Shown here one piece after another: positions 1 to 9,295 of a stretch of DNA of 64,000 nucleotides. Each line of letters begins with the position of its first letter. Positions within the stretch are counted from its first letter, which is position 1. Source of the stretch: Streptomyces sp. NBC_01451 (lineage in GTDB: Bacteria > Actinomycetota > Actinomycetes > Streptomycetales > Streptomycetaceae); assembly GCF_036227485.1 (NCBI RefSeq), contig NZ_CP109479.1, positions 2,418,001-2,482,000 on the forward strand. Direction: 5' to 3'. The position numbers were made by a program, and so were the translations under genes. Under the pieces are notes generated by a model that saw only the letters and a list, made by a program, of their open reading frames with translations, did not search any database and was not told where the DNA came from.

Positions 1-921
1 GAGCATCCCGCGATAGCCCAGGAGCCCATCGAGAAGCCCGTGTTCGTGGTGGGTCTCCCGCGTACCGCCACCACGCTCACCCACAGCGTGCTGTCCCTCT
101 CCGACGAGCACCGCTGCCCCCGGCTGTGGGAACTGCTCGCCCCCGGCCTCGAACCGTCGCCCGGCGAGCGGCGGAAGGCGGTCACGACCGCGCGCCGGAC
201 GCTCGACGGCACGTATCTGCTCAGCCCGCGCTTCCGCGAGATCCACCCCATGACCGCCGAGGGCCCCGAGGAGTGCACCTTCCTCCTGCCGCACGCCCTG
301 GTGCCGCTGTCCCAGGCCCGGCTCCCGGAGTACCACGCCCGGCAGTTCGAGCGGGACTTCGTCCCCGACTACCGGCACCTCAAGGAGTGCTTCCAGGTGC
401 TCCAGTACGGTCGGCCGCGGCGCCGCTGGATCCTCAAGTCCCCCATGCACACCGGGAATCTCGACGCCCTGCGCACCGTGTTCCCCGACGCCACGCTCGT
501 GTGGACCCACCGCGACCCGGCGACCGCCGTCGCCTCGTTCTGCAGCCTGGTCGAGTGCGGAATGGCCCTCTCCCGGCGCACGGTGGACCTGCACGCCCTC
601 GGCGCCACCTGGCTCGACCTGCTCAGCCGCTCCGTGCGGCGCGGCCTCGCGGCCCGGGCCGGCATCCCCCGCGAGGAGGTGGTGGACGTGCCGTACTCCT
701 GGCTCGGCTCCGACCCGGCCGCGGGCGCACCGAAGCTCTACGCGGCCGTCGGCGCCCCCTGGACCGACGCCGACGCGGCCCGGCTCCCCACGGTCAGCAC
801 CCACCTCAGGGGCAGCCGCCCCCACCGCTACGACCTGTCCCGCTACGGCCTGACCCGCGCCGACGTCGAGACGGCCTTCGCGGACTACAACACCCTGCGG
901 GCCGAGGTCGACCGCGCCTGA
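1..921 (+). CDS. Sulfotransferase family protein, 5' end outside window
   Basis: Partial gene. The frame is open from base 1, so the true start lies upstream; 306 residues are visible. It resembles the PAPS-dependent sulfotransferases of the Sulfotransfer_3 type. The phosphosulfate-binding loop GLPRTATTL is at about residues 18-26, and a 3'-phosphate-binding-like segment THRDPATAVASF follows at about 170-181. It would transfer sulfate from PAPS to a hydroxyl or amine; the acceptor cannot be read from sequence. It is convergent with the GH12 gene to the right and is probably unrelated to the sugar locus. The superfamily is fairly certain, the substrate unknown. Confidence 0.75.
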   Translation, partial: EHPAIAQEPIEKPVFVVGLPRTATTLTHSVLSLSDEHRCPRLWELLAPGLEPSPGERRKAVTTARRTLDGTYLLSPRFREIHPMTAEGPEECTFLLPHALVPLSQARLPEYHARQFERDFVPDYRHLKECFQVLQYGRPRRRWILKSPMHTGNLDALRTVFPDATLVWTHRDPATAVASFCSLVECGMALSRRTVDLHALGATWLDLLSRSVRRGLAARAGIPREEVVDVPYSWLGSDPAAGAPKLYAAVGAPWTDADAARLPTVSTHLRGSRPHRYDLSRYGLTRADVETAFADYNTLRAEVDRA

Positions 922-962
922 ACGGCGCGGCCGGCCCCGGCCCTGTCACCTGGCTGCCGACG

Positions 963-1682
963 TCAGCTGCTGCTGACCGTCAGGTTGTTGGTGGTGAAGT
1001 TCAGGCCGCCGGAGGACGAGGTGATCTCGAACCCGAACTGCACGTCACCGATCGTCTCGTTGCCGAACCAGCCCTTGGTGTCCTTGATCCACTTGAGGAT
1101 CGGCAGGATGTTGACCGTGCCGGACGACGAGTTCGAGGTACGGATGAACGAGAAGACCTCGTTCGCTCCGTTGCTGCCCTTGTAGACGGTCCAGCTGTGG
1201 CCGCCCAGCGTCACGTTGCCCTGCGAGGTGCCGAGCGGCCCGACGGCTCCGGTCTTGTTGACCCAGAGCATGATCTCGTAGTCGTAGTCGGTGTCCCAGA
1301 TGTCGTACGACGTGTTGTACGCGCCGGACGACGGGACCGAGACGTTGTAGCTGCTGGAGAGCGAACCGAGCGAGGTGATCGTCTTGTTGATCACCTTCTT
1401 GGAGTTGGGGTAGGACTTGATGCCGCCGGTGTTGGGGTGGTTGGCGTTGACGCCCCAGTTCGTGCCGGAGTTGGCCCAGATGCACTGGCTTCCGGCGCCG
1501 GAGCCCCAGATGTTGTTGTAGAGGGTGTAGCCGTTCAGCGAGGTGTTGCCCCACTGGTCGCAGGAGCTCCAGACGGCCGCGGAGGCGGGGGCGGAGGCGA
1601 GGCCGACGGTGGCGCCGAGCGCGAGGGCGGGGGCCAGCAGGACCTTGGTGATCCGGCTCAGGGTGCGGGTGCGTGTTGCCAT
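963..1682 (-). CDS. Secreted GH12 endoglucanase/xyloglucanase
   Basis: A 239-residue secreted beta-1,4-glucanase of glycoside hydrolase family 12. A Sec signal peptide covers roughly residues 1-36, cleaving after ASAPASA. The catalytic pair typical of GH12 is visible: nucleophile E136 in YEIMLW and acid/base E219 in FGFEI. There is no carbohydrate-binding module, unlike many Streptomyces cellulases of this family. The ATG at 1682 is chosen because GGAAGG lies about seven bases before it; a longer in-frame reading exists but has no better start. It is the last gene of the minus-strand operon, 86 bases after GH95. GH12 enzymes cut cellulose or xyloglucan; the GH74/GH95/GH42 context argues for xyloglucan backbone cleavage. 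Confidence 0.88.
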   Translation of the reverse strand: MATRTRTLSRITKVLLAPALALGATVGLASAPASAAVWSSCDQWGNTSLNGYTLYNNIWGSGAGSQCIWANSGTNWGVNANHPNTGGIKSYPNSKKVINKTITSLGSLSSSYNVSVPSSGAYNTSYDIWDTDYDYEIMLWVNKTGAVGPLGTSQGNVTLGGHSWTVYKGSNGANEVFSFIRTSNSSSGTVNILPILKWIKDTKGWFGNETIGDVQFGFEITSSSGGLNFTTNNLTVSSS

Positions 1683-1768
1683 GGGGGTTCCTTCCATGGG
1701 TGGGGGGAAATGCGGGTGGGGGGTGGGGGTTGGTGTGCTGCTTTCTGTCGCGCTGTTCCTCGGTGCGG

Positions 1769-4039
1769 TTACCGCGGCCCCAGGTCGAGGACGCGGTCCT
1801 CTCCGGCGACGAGATCGAGCGTGCGTGAGCCGGAGGAGGTTCTGAGGTCGATCCGGTGGCTGCGGGTCGGGCGTACGACGGCCCGGCCCCGCCCCGGTCC
1901 CCAGTCGAGGTCCACCTCCGCGCCGAAGCGCGTGCGTACGCCCCGGAGCCGGCCGGTGGGGCAGGACGCGGGGAGCGCGGGCAGGAGGACCAGCCGGTCG
2001 GGGGTCGACTGGACGATCGCCTCGATGAGCACCGCCGGCAGGGTGTGTGCCGCGTCGGCGTTGTAGACGTCCCGCTCCGGGTAGTGGGCGCTCATCAGTG
2101 AGGCGTGGAAGAAGTCGCCGTCGAGCACCTGGCCGAGGGCGTGGGTGACCCGTTCGCCGTCGCGGAGCCGGGCGGCGATCAGCGCGTGGTGCAGGTGTCC
2201 GTGGGCCGAGTCGTTCTCGGCGCCCCGGAGCTGGAGGGCGCGGTACGCGGCGGCGGCGAGGTCGGGGGTGTCGTACGGGTTGATCTCGTCGAGGGGCCAG
2301 ACACCGTAGAGGTGGCTGAGGTGACGGTGGTCGTAGGTGTCGTCGAGGCCGGGCCACGCCCATTCGGCGAGCGCGCCGTCGGCGTTGACCCGGTGCGGCG
2401 GGAGCCGGTCGGCCAACGCCCGCCAGCGGTCGGCCCGTTCGGGGTCGTCGGGGTGGTGGTCGGCGGCGGTGAGCAGGGCGTGCCGGGCCGCCGAGAGGTC
2501 CATGGCGGCATTGACGGCGCCCCAGCTCGCGTTGGCGGGACGGTTCTCGGGCGAGTAGGAGGGGACGACGACGAGGTGTCCGTCAGGGTCGGTGCGGGTG
2601 AGGAAGTCCTCGTAGAACAGGGCGACTTCGGCGAGCAGGGCGGCCGTGCGCGGGTCACGGACGCCCTCGGTGTCGTCGTGGTCGACGAGGGGCTTCAGCA
2701 GCCAGTCGGCGCCGGCGGTCCACAGGTGGAGCGGGTACTCGCGGCTGAAGTGGTAGATCAGCCCGGACTCTCCGTCGGTGTGTGCGGGCGCGGCCACGCC
2801 CCGGGCGCCGAAGACCGCGCGGGCGTTCTCCCGCCAGTCGTCCACCTGACTGTGGATCAGGGACGCATGGGCCGCGGTGACTTCGGGGAGCGCTCCGGCC
2901 GCCGCGGACGCGGTCTGGAGGTTGAGGTTGGCGTCGGTGGTGAACGCGCCGGACCAGGCGGTGTTCCAGTCGCCGGTCCACAGGCCGACCAGGCGGGGCG
3001 GAAGCATTCCGCTGGCGGAGAGCAGGTGGTAGCGGCCGGCGGCGAAGAGACGTTCCAGCAGGGCCGGGCTCTTCGTGCGGGTCAGCAACTCGGCTCCGGG
3101 CAGGGCGCGTTCGGTCTCGTCGGCGGCGAGGTCGAGGGTGACACGGTCGTAGGCGGTGCGGTGGAGGGGGGTGTGACGGGCGAGGAGACGGTCGTATGTC
3201 TGGTCCCCCGACCATGGCTCACCGTCCGCGTCCGGCAGGAGTTCCCGCAGGTCACGGGCGTGGTCGGCCGTGTCCAGCTCGCCGGTGTGCCGGACGACGC
3301 GGGTCAGCAGCAGCACGGACCGCGCGCCCTCGACCCGGACGCCGGGCGGGGTGAGGGTCGTGTCCCCGCCCGTGGGCACGACGAGGGTCACCCCGGTGTA
3401 TGCGCGGTCGCTGTCCGGGTAGCGGGCGCGGAGGGTGAGCAGGGCGCCCTCAGGGGTGCGCACCACACTCTGGCCGACGCCCAACTCCGCCGGGGCGCCC
3501 GGGAGTCGGTGGTCGAGGGTGATGTCGAGGGTGAGGCCGGGACCGTCGGCGACACCGGTGTCGCCGGTGACGTACTGGACGATGACGTCGTCCGCGCGGG
3601 ACACGAAGACCCGGCTGCGCCAGCCCTCGCACCCGGCGTCGGTGACGCCGGTGGTGAAGTCGACGGACCGCCGGTAGTCACGCTGCCGCCCCGCCGGTGC
3701 TCCGCCGCGCAGCCGCACCTGGAACGCCGGATGGAAGGGCTGCACCCATTGCAGCCCACGCCCGTCCGTGAAGTCCTCGGCGGCGGTGGTGTCACCGGCC
3801 AGCAACCGGTCCTGGAGGGTGGTCAGCCGGTCCGCGAGCTCCGGTGGACGTGCCCGCTCGCCGCCGTTCGGGCGGACGAGGGAGTGGTGCGTGACGACGA
3901 CACGTTCGCTCTCCGGGTCGCCGAAGACCAGGGCGCCGTGGTTGCCGTTGCCGCTCAGATAGCCGTCCTCCCAGCGGGCGGCGGGGCGAGGTTCCCAGGT
4001 TCCGTGGACGGGTCCGTGGACCGGTTCGTCGGATGTCAT
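1769..4039 (-). CDS. GH95-type alpha-L-fucosidase
   Basis: A 756-residue glycoside hydrolase of family 95, which removes alpha-1,2-linked L-fucose (or L-galactose) by inversion. An N-terminal beta-sandwich begins with SGNGNHGALVFG near residue 30. The (alpha/alpha)6 barrel follows, with the family signature HRHLSHLYGVWPLDEINP near residue 570. No signal peptide is visible, so it probably acts inside the cell on imported oligosaccharides. Its ATG overlaps the stop of the GH42 gene in an ATGA arrangement (4036-4039), so the two are translationally coupled. Fucose caps the side chain of dicot xyloglucan, which suits the locus. Fucosidase versus galactosidase specificity is inferred only. Confidence 0.8.
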   Translation of the reverse strand: MTSDEPVHGPVHGTWEPRPAARWEDGYLSGNGNHGALVFGDPESERVVVTHHSLVRPNGGERARPPELADRLTTLQDRLLAGDTTAAEDFTDGRGLQWVQPFHPAFQVRLRGGAPAGRQRDYRRSVDFTTGVTDAGCEGWRSRVFVSRADDVIVQYVTGDTGVADGPGLTLDITLDHRLPGAPAELGVGQSVVRTPEGALLTLRARYPDSDRAYTGVTLVVPTGGDTTLTPPGVRVEGARSVLLLTRVVRHTGELDTADHARDLRELLPDADGEPWSGDQTYDRLLARHTPLHRTAYDRVTLDLAADETERALPGAELLTRTKSPALLERLFAAGRYHLLSASGMLPPRLVGLWTGDWNTAWSGAFTTDANLNLQTASAAAGALPEVTAAHASLIHSQVDDWRENARAVFGARGVAAPAHTDGESGLIYHFSREYPLHLWTAGADWLLKPLVDHDDTEGVRDPRTAALLAEVALFYEDFLTRTDPDGHLVVVPSYSPENRPANASWGAVNAAMDLSAARHALLTAADHHPDDPERADRWRALADRLPPHRVNADGALAEWAWPGLDDTYDHRHLSHLYGVWPLDEINPYDTPDLAAAAYRALQLRGAENDSAHGHLHHALIAARLRDGERVTHALGQVLDGDFFHASLMSAHYPERDVYNADAAHTLPAVLIEAIVQSTPDRLVLLPALPASCPTGRLRGVRTRFGAEVDLDWGPGRGRAVVRPTRSHRIDLRTSSGSRTLDLVAGEDRVLDLGPR

Positions 4040-6000
4040 GGCTTCAGCACCGCCACTCCGTACCGGTCCAGCGACACCTCGTCCATGACGATCCCGCCGG
4101 TCAACAGGTCCCGGTGGACGCCGGGTACGCGGACGGCCACCGGGTCGGACCCGTGGTTGAGCACGAAGAGCAGCTCACCGCGCCGGACCGCCTCGACCCC
4201 GGCGGGCAGTCCGTCCAGGACCGGGCGGACGCCGGCGTCCGCGCCGATCCGCGCGAGGAGGTCCCGCAGCGCGTCGGGCTCGGGGAGGGTGGAGACGTAC
4301 CAGGCGCGTCCCTTGCGCAGCACCGCCGGCAGCCCGTCGAGTTCGCCGCCCTTGTACGGGGTGACCTCGTCGGCGCCGTCGGCCTCCAGTTCCTCGGACC
4401 ACAGGTGGCCCTGGAAGCCGTCCACTTCGACGGTCTCGCCCGCGTCCAGCGGCCACCACTCGTGCAGGGTGCCCAGGCCGAACAGCTCGCGCAGCCGGGC
4501 GTCCATGCCGCCGGGCCGTACCCGGTCGTCCTCGTCGGCGACACCGGTGAGGAATCCGCAGACGAGGGTGCCGCCGCCGCGTACGTACGCCTGGAGGTTG
4601 TCGATGGCCGCGTCCGTGAGCAGGTACAGCTGCGGTACGACGACGAGCCGGTAGGCGGACAGGTCGTGCTCGGGGTGGGCGAAGCCGGTGGTGAGGTGTG
4701 CTTCCCAGAGGGCGCGGTGCCAGGCCCGTACGACCTGCGGGTAGTCCACCTCGGAGGAGAGCCGCCCGTCCTGGGCGCCGCCCCACCAGGCGTGCCAGTC
4801 GTGCAGAACGGCGATGTCGTTCGGGGTGTGACTGTCCGTCACCTCACGGCTGATGGCGGCGAGTTCGGCACCGAGCTGCTTGACCTCCTGGAAGGTGCGG
4901 CCCTGCTCGCCGGCGTGGCTGACCATGCCGGAGTGGAACTTCTCGGCGCCCTGCCGGGACTGGCGCCACTGGAAGTAGCAGACGGCGTCGGCGCCACGCG
5001 CCACCGCCTGGAGCGACCAGAGCCGGTTGAGGCCGCGCGGCTTGGGGTGGTTGACACCCCGCCAGTTGACCGGACCGGCCGCCTGCTCCATCAGCATCCA
5101 CGGGCCGCGTGCCTGCGAACGCGTCATGTCCTGGATCAGTGCGCCCTGTTGGGCACCGAACGGGTCGCGGGGATCGGGGTACATGTCGACCGAGACGACG
5201 TCCTCCTCCTGGACCCAGCGCCAGGCGTCCTGGCCCGCCCACATCGGCATGAAGTTGGTGGTGACCGGGAGGTGCGGGGTGTGACGGCGGACGATGTCGC
5301 GTTCCGCGAGGTAGCACTCCAGGAGCGCGTCGGAGGTGAAGCGTTTGAAGTCGAGCACCTGGGTGGGGTTGCGCATGTAGTGCGGGAGGCGCGGCGGCAG
5401 GATCTCGTACCAGTCGCCGTATCCCTGGCTCCAGAACGCCGTTCCCCAGGCGGTGTTGAGGGCGTCCAGGGTGCCGTACCTGTCCTGGAGCCAGCGCCGG
5501 AAGGCGGCGGCCGACTCGTCGCCCCAGTCGTAGGTGCAGTACTCGTTGTTGATGTGCCACATGATGAGGGCGGGGTGGCCGCCGTAGCGGGCGGCCAGGT
5601 CCTCGGTGATGGCGGCGGCGTAGCGGCGGTAGGCGGCGCTGGAGTGCGCGAAGTGCTGGCGCCCGCCCCACCACTCGACGCGCCCGTCCTCGGCGACGGG
5701 CAGGGTCTCCGGGTGCAGCCGGCCCATCCAGGGCGGCGGCGAGGAGGTGGGCGTCGCGAGGACGACACCGATGCCGTTCTCGTGCATCAGGTCCATCAGC
5801 CGGTCCAGCCAGCCGAACTCCCTGGCGCCTGGGCGGGGTTCGAGCTTCGCCCAGGAGAAGACGCCGAGCGTGACGGAGTTGACCCCGGCGTCCTTCATCA
5901 GCCGGACGTCCTCCGGCCAGGTCTCCTCGGGCCACTGCTCGGGGTTGTAGTCACCGCCGAAGAGGACGCGCCCCCGGGTGGCGTCACCGAGCCCGGGCAT
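4036..6000 (-). CDS. GH42 beta-galactosidase
   Basis: A 654-residue cytoplasmic beta-galactosidase of family 42. The TIM barrel starts at FGGDYNPEQWPEE. The acid/base is E153 in HINNEYC and the nucleophile is E305 in LMEQAAG. The trimerisation and C-terminal beta domains typical of the family follow, so the length is normal. No signal peptide. The start is set at 6000 because this ATG overlaps the GH74 stop (ATGA); the longer open frame to 6330 is merely the shadow of GH74. Within the locus it would remove galactose from xyloglucan side chains after GH95 has taken off fucose. A different galactoside cannot be excluded. Confidence 0.92.
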   Translation of the reverse strand: MPGLGDATRGRVLFGGDYNPEQWPEETWPEDVRLMKDAGVNSVTLGVFSWAKLEPRPGAREFGWLDRLMDLMHENGIGVVLATPTSSPPPWMGRLHPETLPVAEDGRVEWWGGRQHFAHSSAAYRRYAAAITEDLAARYGGHPALIMWHINNEYCTYDWGDESAAAFRRWLQDRYGTLDALNTAWGTAFWSQGYGDWYEILPPRLPHYMRNPTQVLDFKRFTSDALLECYLAERDIVRRHTPHLPVTTNFMPMWAGQDAWRWVQEEDVVSVDMYPDPRDPFGAQQGALIQDMTRSQARGPWMLMEQAAGPVNWRGVNHPKPRGLNRLWSLQAVARGADAVCYFQWRQSRQGAEKFHSGMVSHAGEQGRTFQEVKQLGAELAAISREVTDSHTPNDIAVLHDWHAWWGGAQDGRLSSEVDYPQVVRAWHRALWEAHLTTGFAHPEHDLSAYRLVVVPQLYLLTDAAIDNLQAYVRGGGTLVCGFLTGVADEDDRVRPGGMDARLRELFGLGTLHEWWPLDAGETVEVDGFQGHLWSEELEADGADEVTPYKGGELDGLPAVLRKGRAWYVSTLPEPDALRDLLARIGADAGVRPVLDGLPAGVEAVRRGELLFVLNHGSDPVAVRVPGVHRDLLTGGIVMDEVSLDRYGVAVLKP

Positions 6001-8231
6001 CAGACGGGCTCCCCGTACTGGATGCCCCGCCCGTTGGTGGCGACGTAGACACGGCCGTGGATGCGCGGGTCGCCGGTGATCGCGGCGCCGGTCCAGCCCC
6101 ACTGATGGGCGTCGTCGTTGATCCGCGTCCAGGTCCTCGCTTCGTCGTCGGAGCGGTGGATGGCGGTGATGGTCCCGGTGGAACCGACCAGGTAGACCGC
6201 CGGGTAGTCGGCGCCCTGGGCGGCCCGGCCGAACCCGAGCGTGTACGAGGCCCAGCAGCTGGCGACCTTGGTGAAGGTGCCCCCTCCGTCGGTGGACCGG
6301 TACAGCCCGTTCCACTTGACGCTCAGCCACAGGTCGCCGGAGCGTCCGGGCGCCGCGGCCAGCTCGAACTGGCTGTCGCCGGAGGGCAGTCCGCTCGCCC
6401 GGGCGGTGAACGTGAGGCCGCTGTCTGTGCTGGCGTACAGCGTTCCGGTGTCGGTGTCGTAGGCGTAGAACCGGGTCGGGTCGGCCGGGTCGGCGACCGG
6501 TGTGGCGCCCTTCGGGATCGAGGAGACCTCGGACCAGGTCGTGCCGTTGTCAGTGGAGCGCTGGGCCGGGTACTTCGTGCCGTCCCAGTGCACGAAGGTC
6601 CACAGCAGCACGCTGCCGTCGGCGTTGGCGGCGATCGGCCCCGGCGCGTTCTTGGCGATGGCGGGCTGGGTGGCGAAGGGTGCCCAGCTCCGTCCGCCGT
6701 CGTTCGAGAAGGCCCCGTTGCCGTTGTCGCCCCATCCGGTCCGGACGACGTACGACGGCTTGGCCGCGGCCTGGGCGAGTCCCGTCGCCGATCCGAACAC
6801 GGGGTTCGACGCCATGCCGCGTGAGGGGGACGCCGTGAGCCGCTCGTGGTACATCACGCCGATGTCCCCGAGCCCGCTGAGCAGGTGCGCCTCCCCGGTC
6901 GGGGGCGAGACGAGCTGGCGTACGGACGTCTCCTCCAGGCCGCGGATCTGCGGGGCCCAGTGCTTGAGGTCGCGGGTGCCGTAGAGGGTCGCACCGGTCC
7001 CGTACACGATGTGCCGGGAGTCGTAGGGGTCGACGGCGAGCGCCTGGATCCACCAGCCGAACTTCGGCTTGTCCTTGCCGAACGTGAGGAAGGGGGTCTC
7101 GGACACGTCGAACACCGCGGTGTCCTTGAGGGACGTCCAGGTACGGCCACCGTCCGTGGAGCGGAACACCGTGTCGATGTCGGCCCAGCGGTTGTTGGTG
7201 GAGACGACGAGGGTGCCGGCCCGGCAGGCGTCGACGGCGACCCCGCCGTAGGCGAAGTTGTCGGCGGAGCCGTCGGCGGTGGTCCCGCCCGGCTCGACCG
7301 GGGTCACGTCCGTCCAACTGCCGGTGGTGGTGCGCAACTTGTGCACGCTGCCGTCCGACTGACCGTTGGGCCCGGGCGCGTTGGCGTACGTCACGTACAG
7401 GTCGCGGGTGTGCTTGTCGTAGGCGGCGCGGATCGGGACCCTGGCCGAGGTGACACCGACGGGCTGGCCGGGCACGGCTTCCCAGGTGGTGCCGTCGGAG
7501 GTGCGGTACAGGTTGGCGGTGCCGGCGGTGCCCTTGCCGTCGCCGTCTCCCCAGCCGGCGTAGACGGTACGGCCGGCCGCGACCAGGAAGACCACGCCCT
7601 GGCCGCTCGGGCTCGGGGTGGCCGGGAAGGTGGTCGCGGGTGCCCAGGTGGCGCCCCGGTCGGTGGACTTGAGGAGTCCGTCGTGCCGGGTGCCCAGCCA
7701 CAGGGTGTCGCTGTCCCGCGGGTCGACGAGCAGCCGCTCGCCGGCGCCCCGCCCGTCCTCGTTGGCTCCCAGCTTCACGGTCAGGTCGGTACGGGCCCAG
7801 GTCCTGCCCCGGTCCTCGGACCGCAGGACGGCACCGTTTCCGGCCCACGACTGGGCGTAGGTGCCGAGGGAGAGGTACACCCGGTCGGGGTGCGCGGGAT
7901 CGACGGCGATCGCCTCGACCCCGAGGAGGTTCCAGTCGTCCCACCCGAGGTGATCGGTGAGCGCGGTCCAGCGCGCGGCGCGCTCGTCCCACCGGTAGGC
8001 GCCGCCGATGTCGGTACGGGCGTAGGCGAGACCGCGGACGGAGGGGTGGAAGAGCACTCCGGTGACGAATCCGGTGCCGCCGATGACGGCGGTGCGCCAG
8101 CGGTAGGCGGGGGCAGCCGCGGCAGCGGAGGCCGCCTGAGCCGCCGTACCGGAGACGGATACGGCGGAGACCGCGGCGACGGCAGCGGTCGCGGCAAGAA
8201 CGGCACGTCTACTCGGACGGGACGCAGGCAT
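6000..8231 (-). CDS. Secreted GH74 xyloglucanase (Tat substrate)
   Basis: A 743-residue family 74 enzyme, specific in this family for the xyloglucan backbone. A twin-arginine signal (SRRAVLAAT near residues 7-15) with an Ala-rich hydrophobic stretch directs Tat export. The mature protein has two seven-bladed propellers with repeated Asp-box motifs (for example SEDRGRTW, STDRGATW, SNDGGRSW). The expected catalytic aspartates are D74 in RTDIGGAY and the Asp of SNDGGRSW. No cellulose-binding module is attached. The upstream GAGG before ATG 8231 fits a ribosome site. It follows the permease pair and is coupled by ATGA overlap to GH42. Endo- versus exo-mode cannot be settled by eye. Confidence 0.93.
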   Translation of the reverse strand: MPASRPSRRAVLAATAAVAAVSAVSVSGTAAQAASAAAAAPAYRWRTAVIGGTGFVTGVLFHPSVRGLAYARTDIGGAYRWDERAARWTALTDHLGWDDWNLLGVEAIAVDPAHPDRVYLSLGTYAQSWAGNGAVLRSEDRGRTWARTDLTVKLGANEDGRGAGERLLVDPRDSDTLWLGTRHDGLLKSTDRGATWAPATTFPATPSPSGQGVVFLVAAGRTVYAGWGDGDGKGTAGTANLYRTSDGTTWEAVPGQPVGVTSARVPIRAAYDKHTRDLYVTYANAPGPNGQSDGSVHKLRTTTGSWTDVTPVEPGGTTADGSADNFAYGGVAVDACRAGTLVVSTNNRWADIDTVFRSTDGGRTWTSLKDTAVFDVSETPFLTFGKDKPKFGWWIQALAVDPYDSRHIVYGTGATLYGTRDLKHWAPQIRGLEETSVRQLVSPPTGEAHLLSGLGDIGVMYHERLTASPSRGMASNPVFGSATGLAQAAAKPSYVVRTGWGDNGNGAFSNDGGRSWAPFATQPAIAKNAPGPIAANADGSVLLWTFVHWDGTKYPAQRSTDNGTTWSEVSSIPKGATPVADPADPTRFYAYDTDTGTLYASTDSGLTFTARASGLPSGDSQFELAAAPGRSGDLWLSVKWNGLYRSTDGGGTFTKVASCWASYTLGFGRAAQGADYPAVYLVGSTGTITAIHRSDDEARTWTRINDDAHQWGWTGAAITGDPRIHGRVYVATNGRGIQYGEPV

Positions 8232-8270
8232 GACTTACCTCGATCTGAAGGAAAAAGAGGGGGGAGGACG

Positions 8271-8350
8271 CGCCCCCGAAGGGGCGCGGGGAACTGCTCG
8301 ATCGACCGCATCGGCCCCGCAGCCGCCACCAGACCGCAAGGGGGCACCCA
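8271..8350. repeat. Streptomyces-type dispersed intergenic repeat
   Basis: The 137-base gap between the permease and GH74 genes holds a GC-rich palindromic element: cgcgccccc / ggggcgcg around a short spacer, followed by gggaactgctcga. Variants of AGGGGCGCGGGGAACTGC are common between Streptomyces genes. On the minus strand it could also attenuate transcription between the importer genes and the hydrolase genes. Function is inferred only. Confidence 0.5.
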
Positions 8351-8368
8351 GTACAGCGAACCTGGACG

Positions 8369-9295
8369 TCAGCCCTTGACCGCGCCGGTCAGCATGCCCT
8401 TCTTGAAGTGCCGCTGCACGAAGGGCGACGCCACCGCGACCGGGATCAACGCGAGGACCATCACGGCCATCTGCAACCCCAGCGCCGACAACTGCCCGGT
8501 ACGGACCGCCTGTTGCAGCCCCGTGGGCGACGCGGTGTTCTTCTGGACCAGCTGGATGAGCACGTTCTGCAACGGCATCATGTCCTGGTCGCTGAGATAG
8601 ATGGACGCGTTGAACCAGGCACTCCAGTACCCGACCGCGTAGAACAGGGAGATCACCGCCAGCACCGCCCGGGACAGCGGCATGATGATGGTCAGCAGGA
8701 TCCGCAGATCCCCGGCCCCGTCGATCCGCGCGGACTCGGTGAGCTCGGGCGAGATCCCCATGAAGAAGGCGCGCAGGACGAGGATGTTGAAGACACTGAC
8801 CGCGCTGGGCAGGATCAGCGACAGATAGGTGTCGGTGAGCCCCAGCGACTGCACCAGAAGGTACGTCGGGATGAGGCCGGCCCCGAAGAACATGGTCGCC
8901 ATCATGGTGAGCAGGAAGAACCGGTGCCCCACACTGCCGGGCCGGGACAGCCCGTAGGCCGCGAGCACCGACACCACCATCGAGAACACCGTGCCGACGA
9001 GCGTGACACCGACCGAGATCGTGATCGCCCGGCTGACCTGGCCGCCGCTGAGCAGCTCCGTGTAGTTGACGAAGGTGATGCCCTGGGGGATCACCACGAG
9101 ACCGCCGACACGGTCGATCACCGGCTTCGGGGAGAGGCTGGTGACGATCACGATCCACAGCGGCCCGAGCACCCCCAGACAGCAGAGCGCGAGGAAGACG
9201 CTCTTGGCGGTGATCCCGGCCTTGTTGGGCTCCTCCTCCCACGCGGGGCGGGCAGGGGCCTGGAGGCTGCGGACGAGCTGCGTGTTGAGGCTCAC
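8369..9295 (-). CDS. Carbohydrate ABC importer permease (LplC/MalG-like)
   Basis: A 308-residue inner-membrane permease with about six transmembrane helices. The cytoplasmic EAA loop, which docks the ATPase, reads ESARIDGAGDLRILLTIIMP near residue 205. This loop and the long N-terminus place it with the LplC branch of oligosaccharide importers. The GTG start at 9295 overlaps the stop of the partner permease by four bases, so coupling is tight. No ATPase gene is in the operon; Streptomyces sugar importers normally share the MsiK ATPase encoded elsewhere. Substrate inferred from context: xyloglucan oligosaccharides. Confidence 0.88.
   Translation of the reverse strand: MSLNTQLVRSLQAPARPAWEEEPNKAGITAKSVFLALCCLGVLGPLWIVIVTSLSPKPVIDRVGGLVVIPQGITFVNYTELLSGGQVSRAITISVGVTLVGTVFSMVVSVLAAYGLSRPGSVGHRFFLLTMMATMFFGAGLIPTYLLVQSLGLTDTYLSLILPSAVSVFNILVLRAFFMGISPELTESARIDGAGDLRILLTIIMPLSRAVLAVISLFYAVGYWSAWFNASIYLSDQDMMPLQNVLIQLVQKNTASPTGLQQAVRTGQLSALGLQMAVMVLALIPVAVASPFVQRHFKKGMLTGAVKG

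Noticed and set aside
126..2066. Long plus-strand frame overlapping the sulfotransferase and GH genes
   Set aside because: Pro/Arg/Gly-rich shadow translation typical of high-GC DNA; no start signal or family motif.
2105..4654. 849-residue frame opposite GH95
   Set aside because: Antisense shadow of GH95 and GH42; composition is Val/Gly-rich nonsense with no domain.
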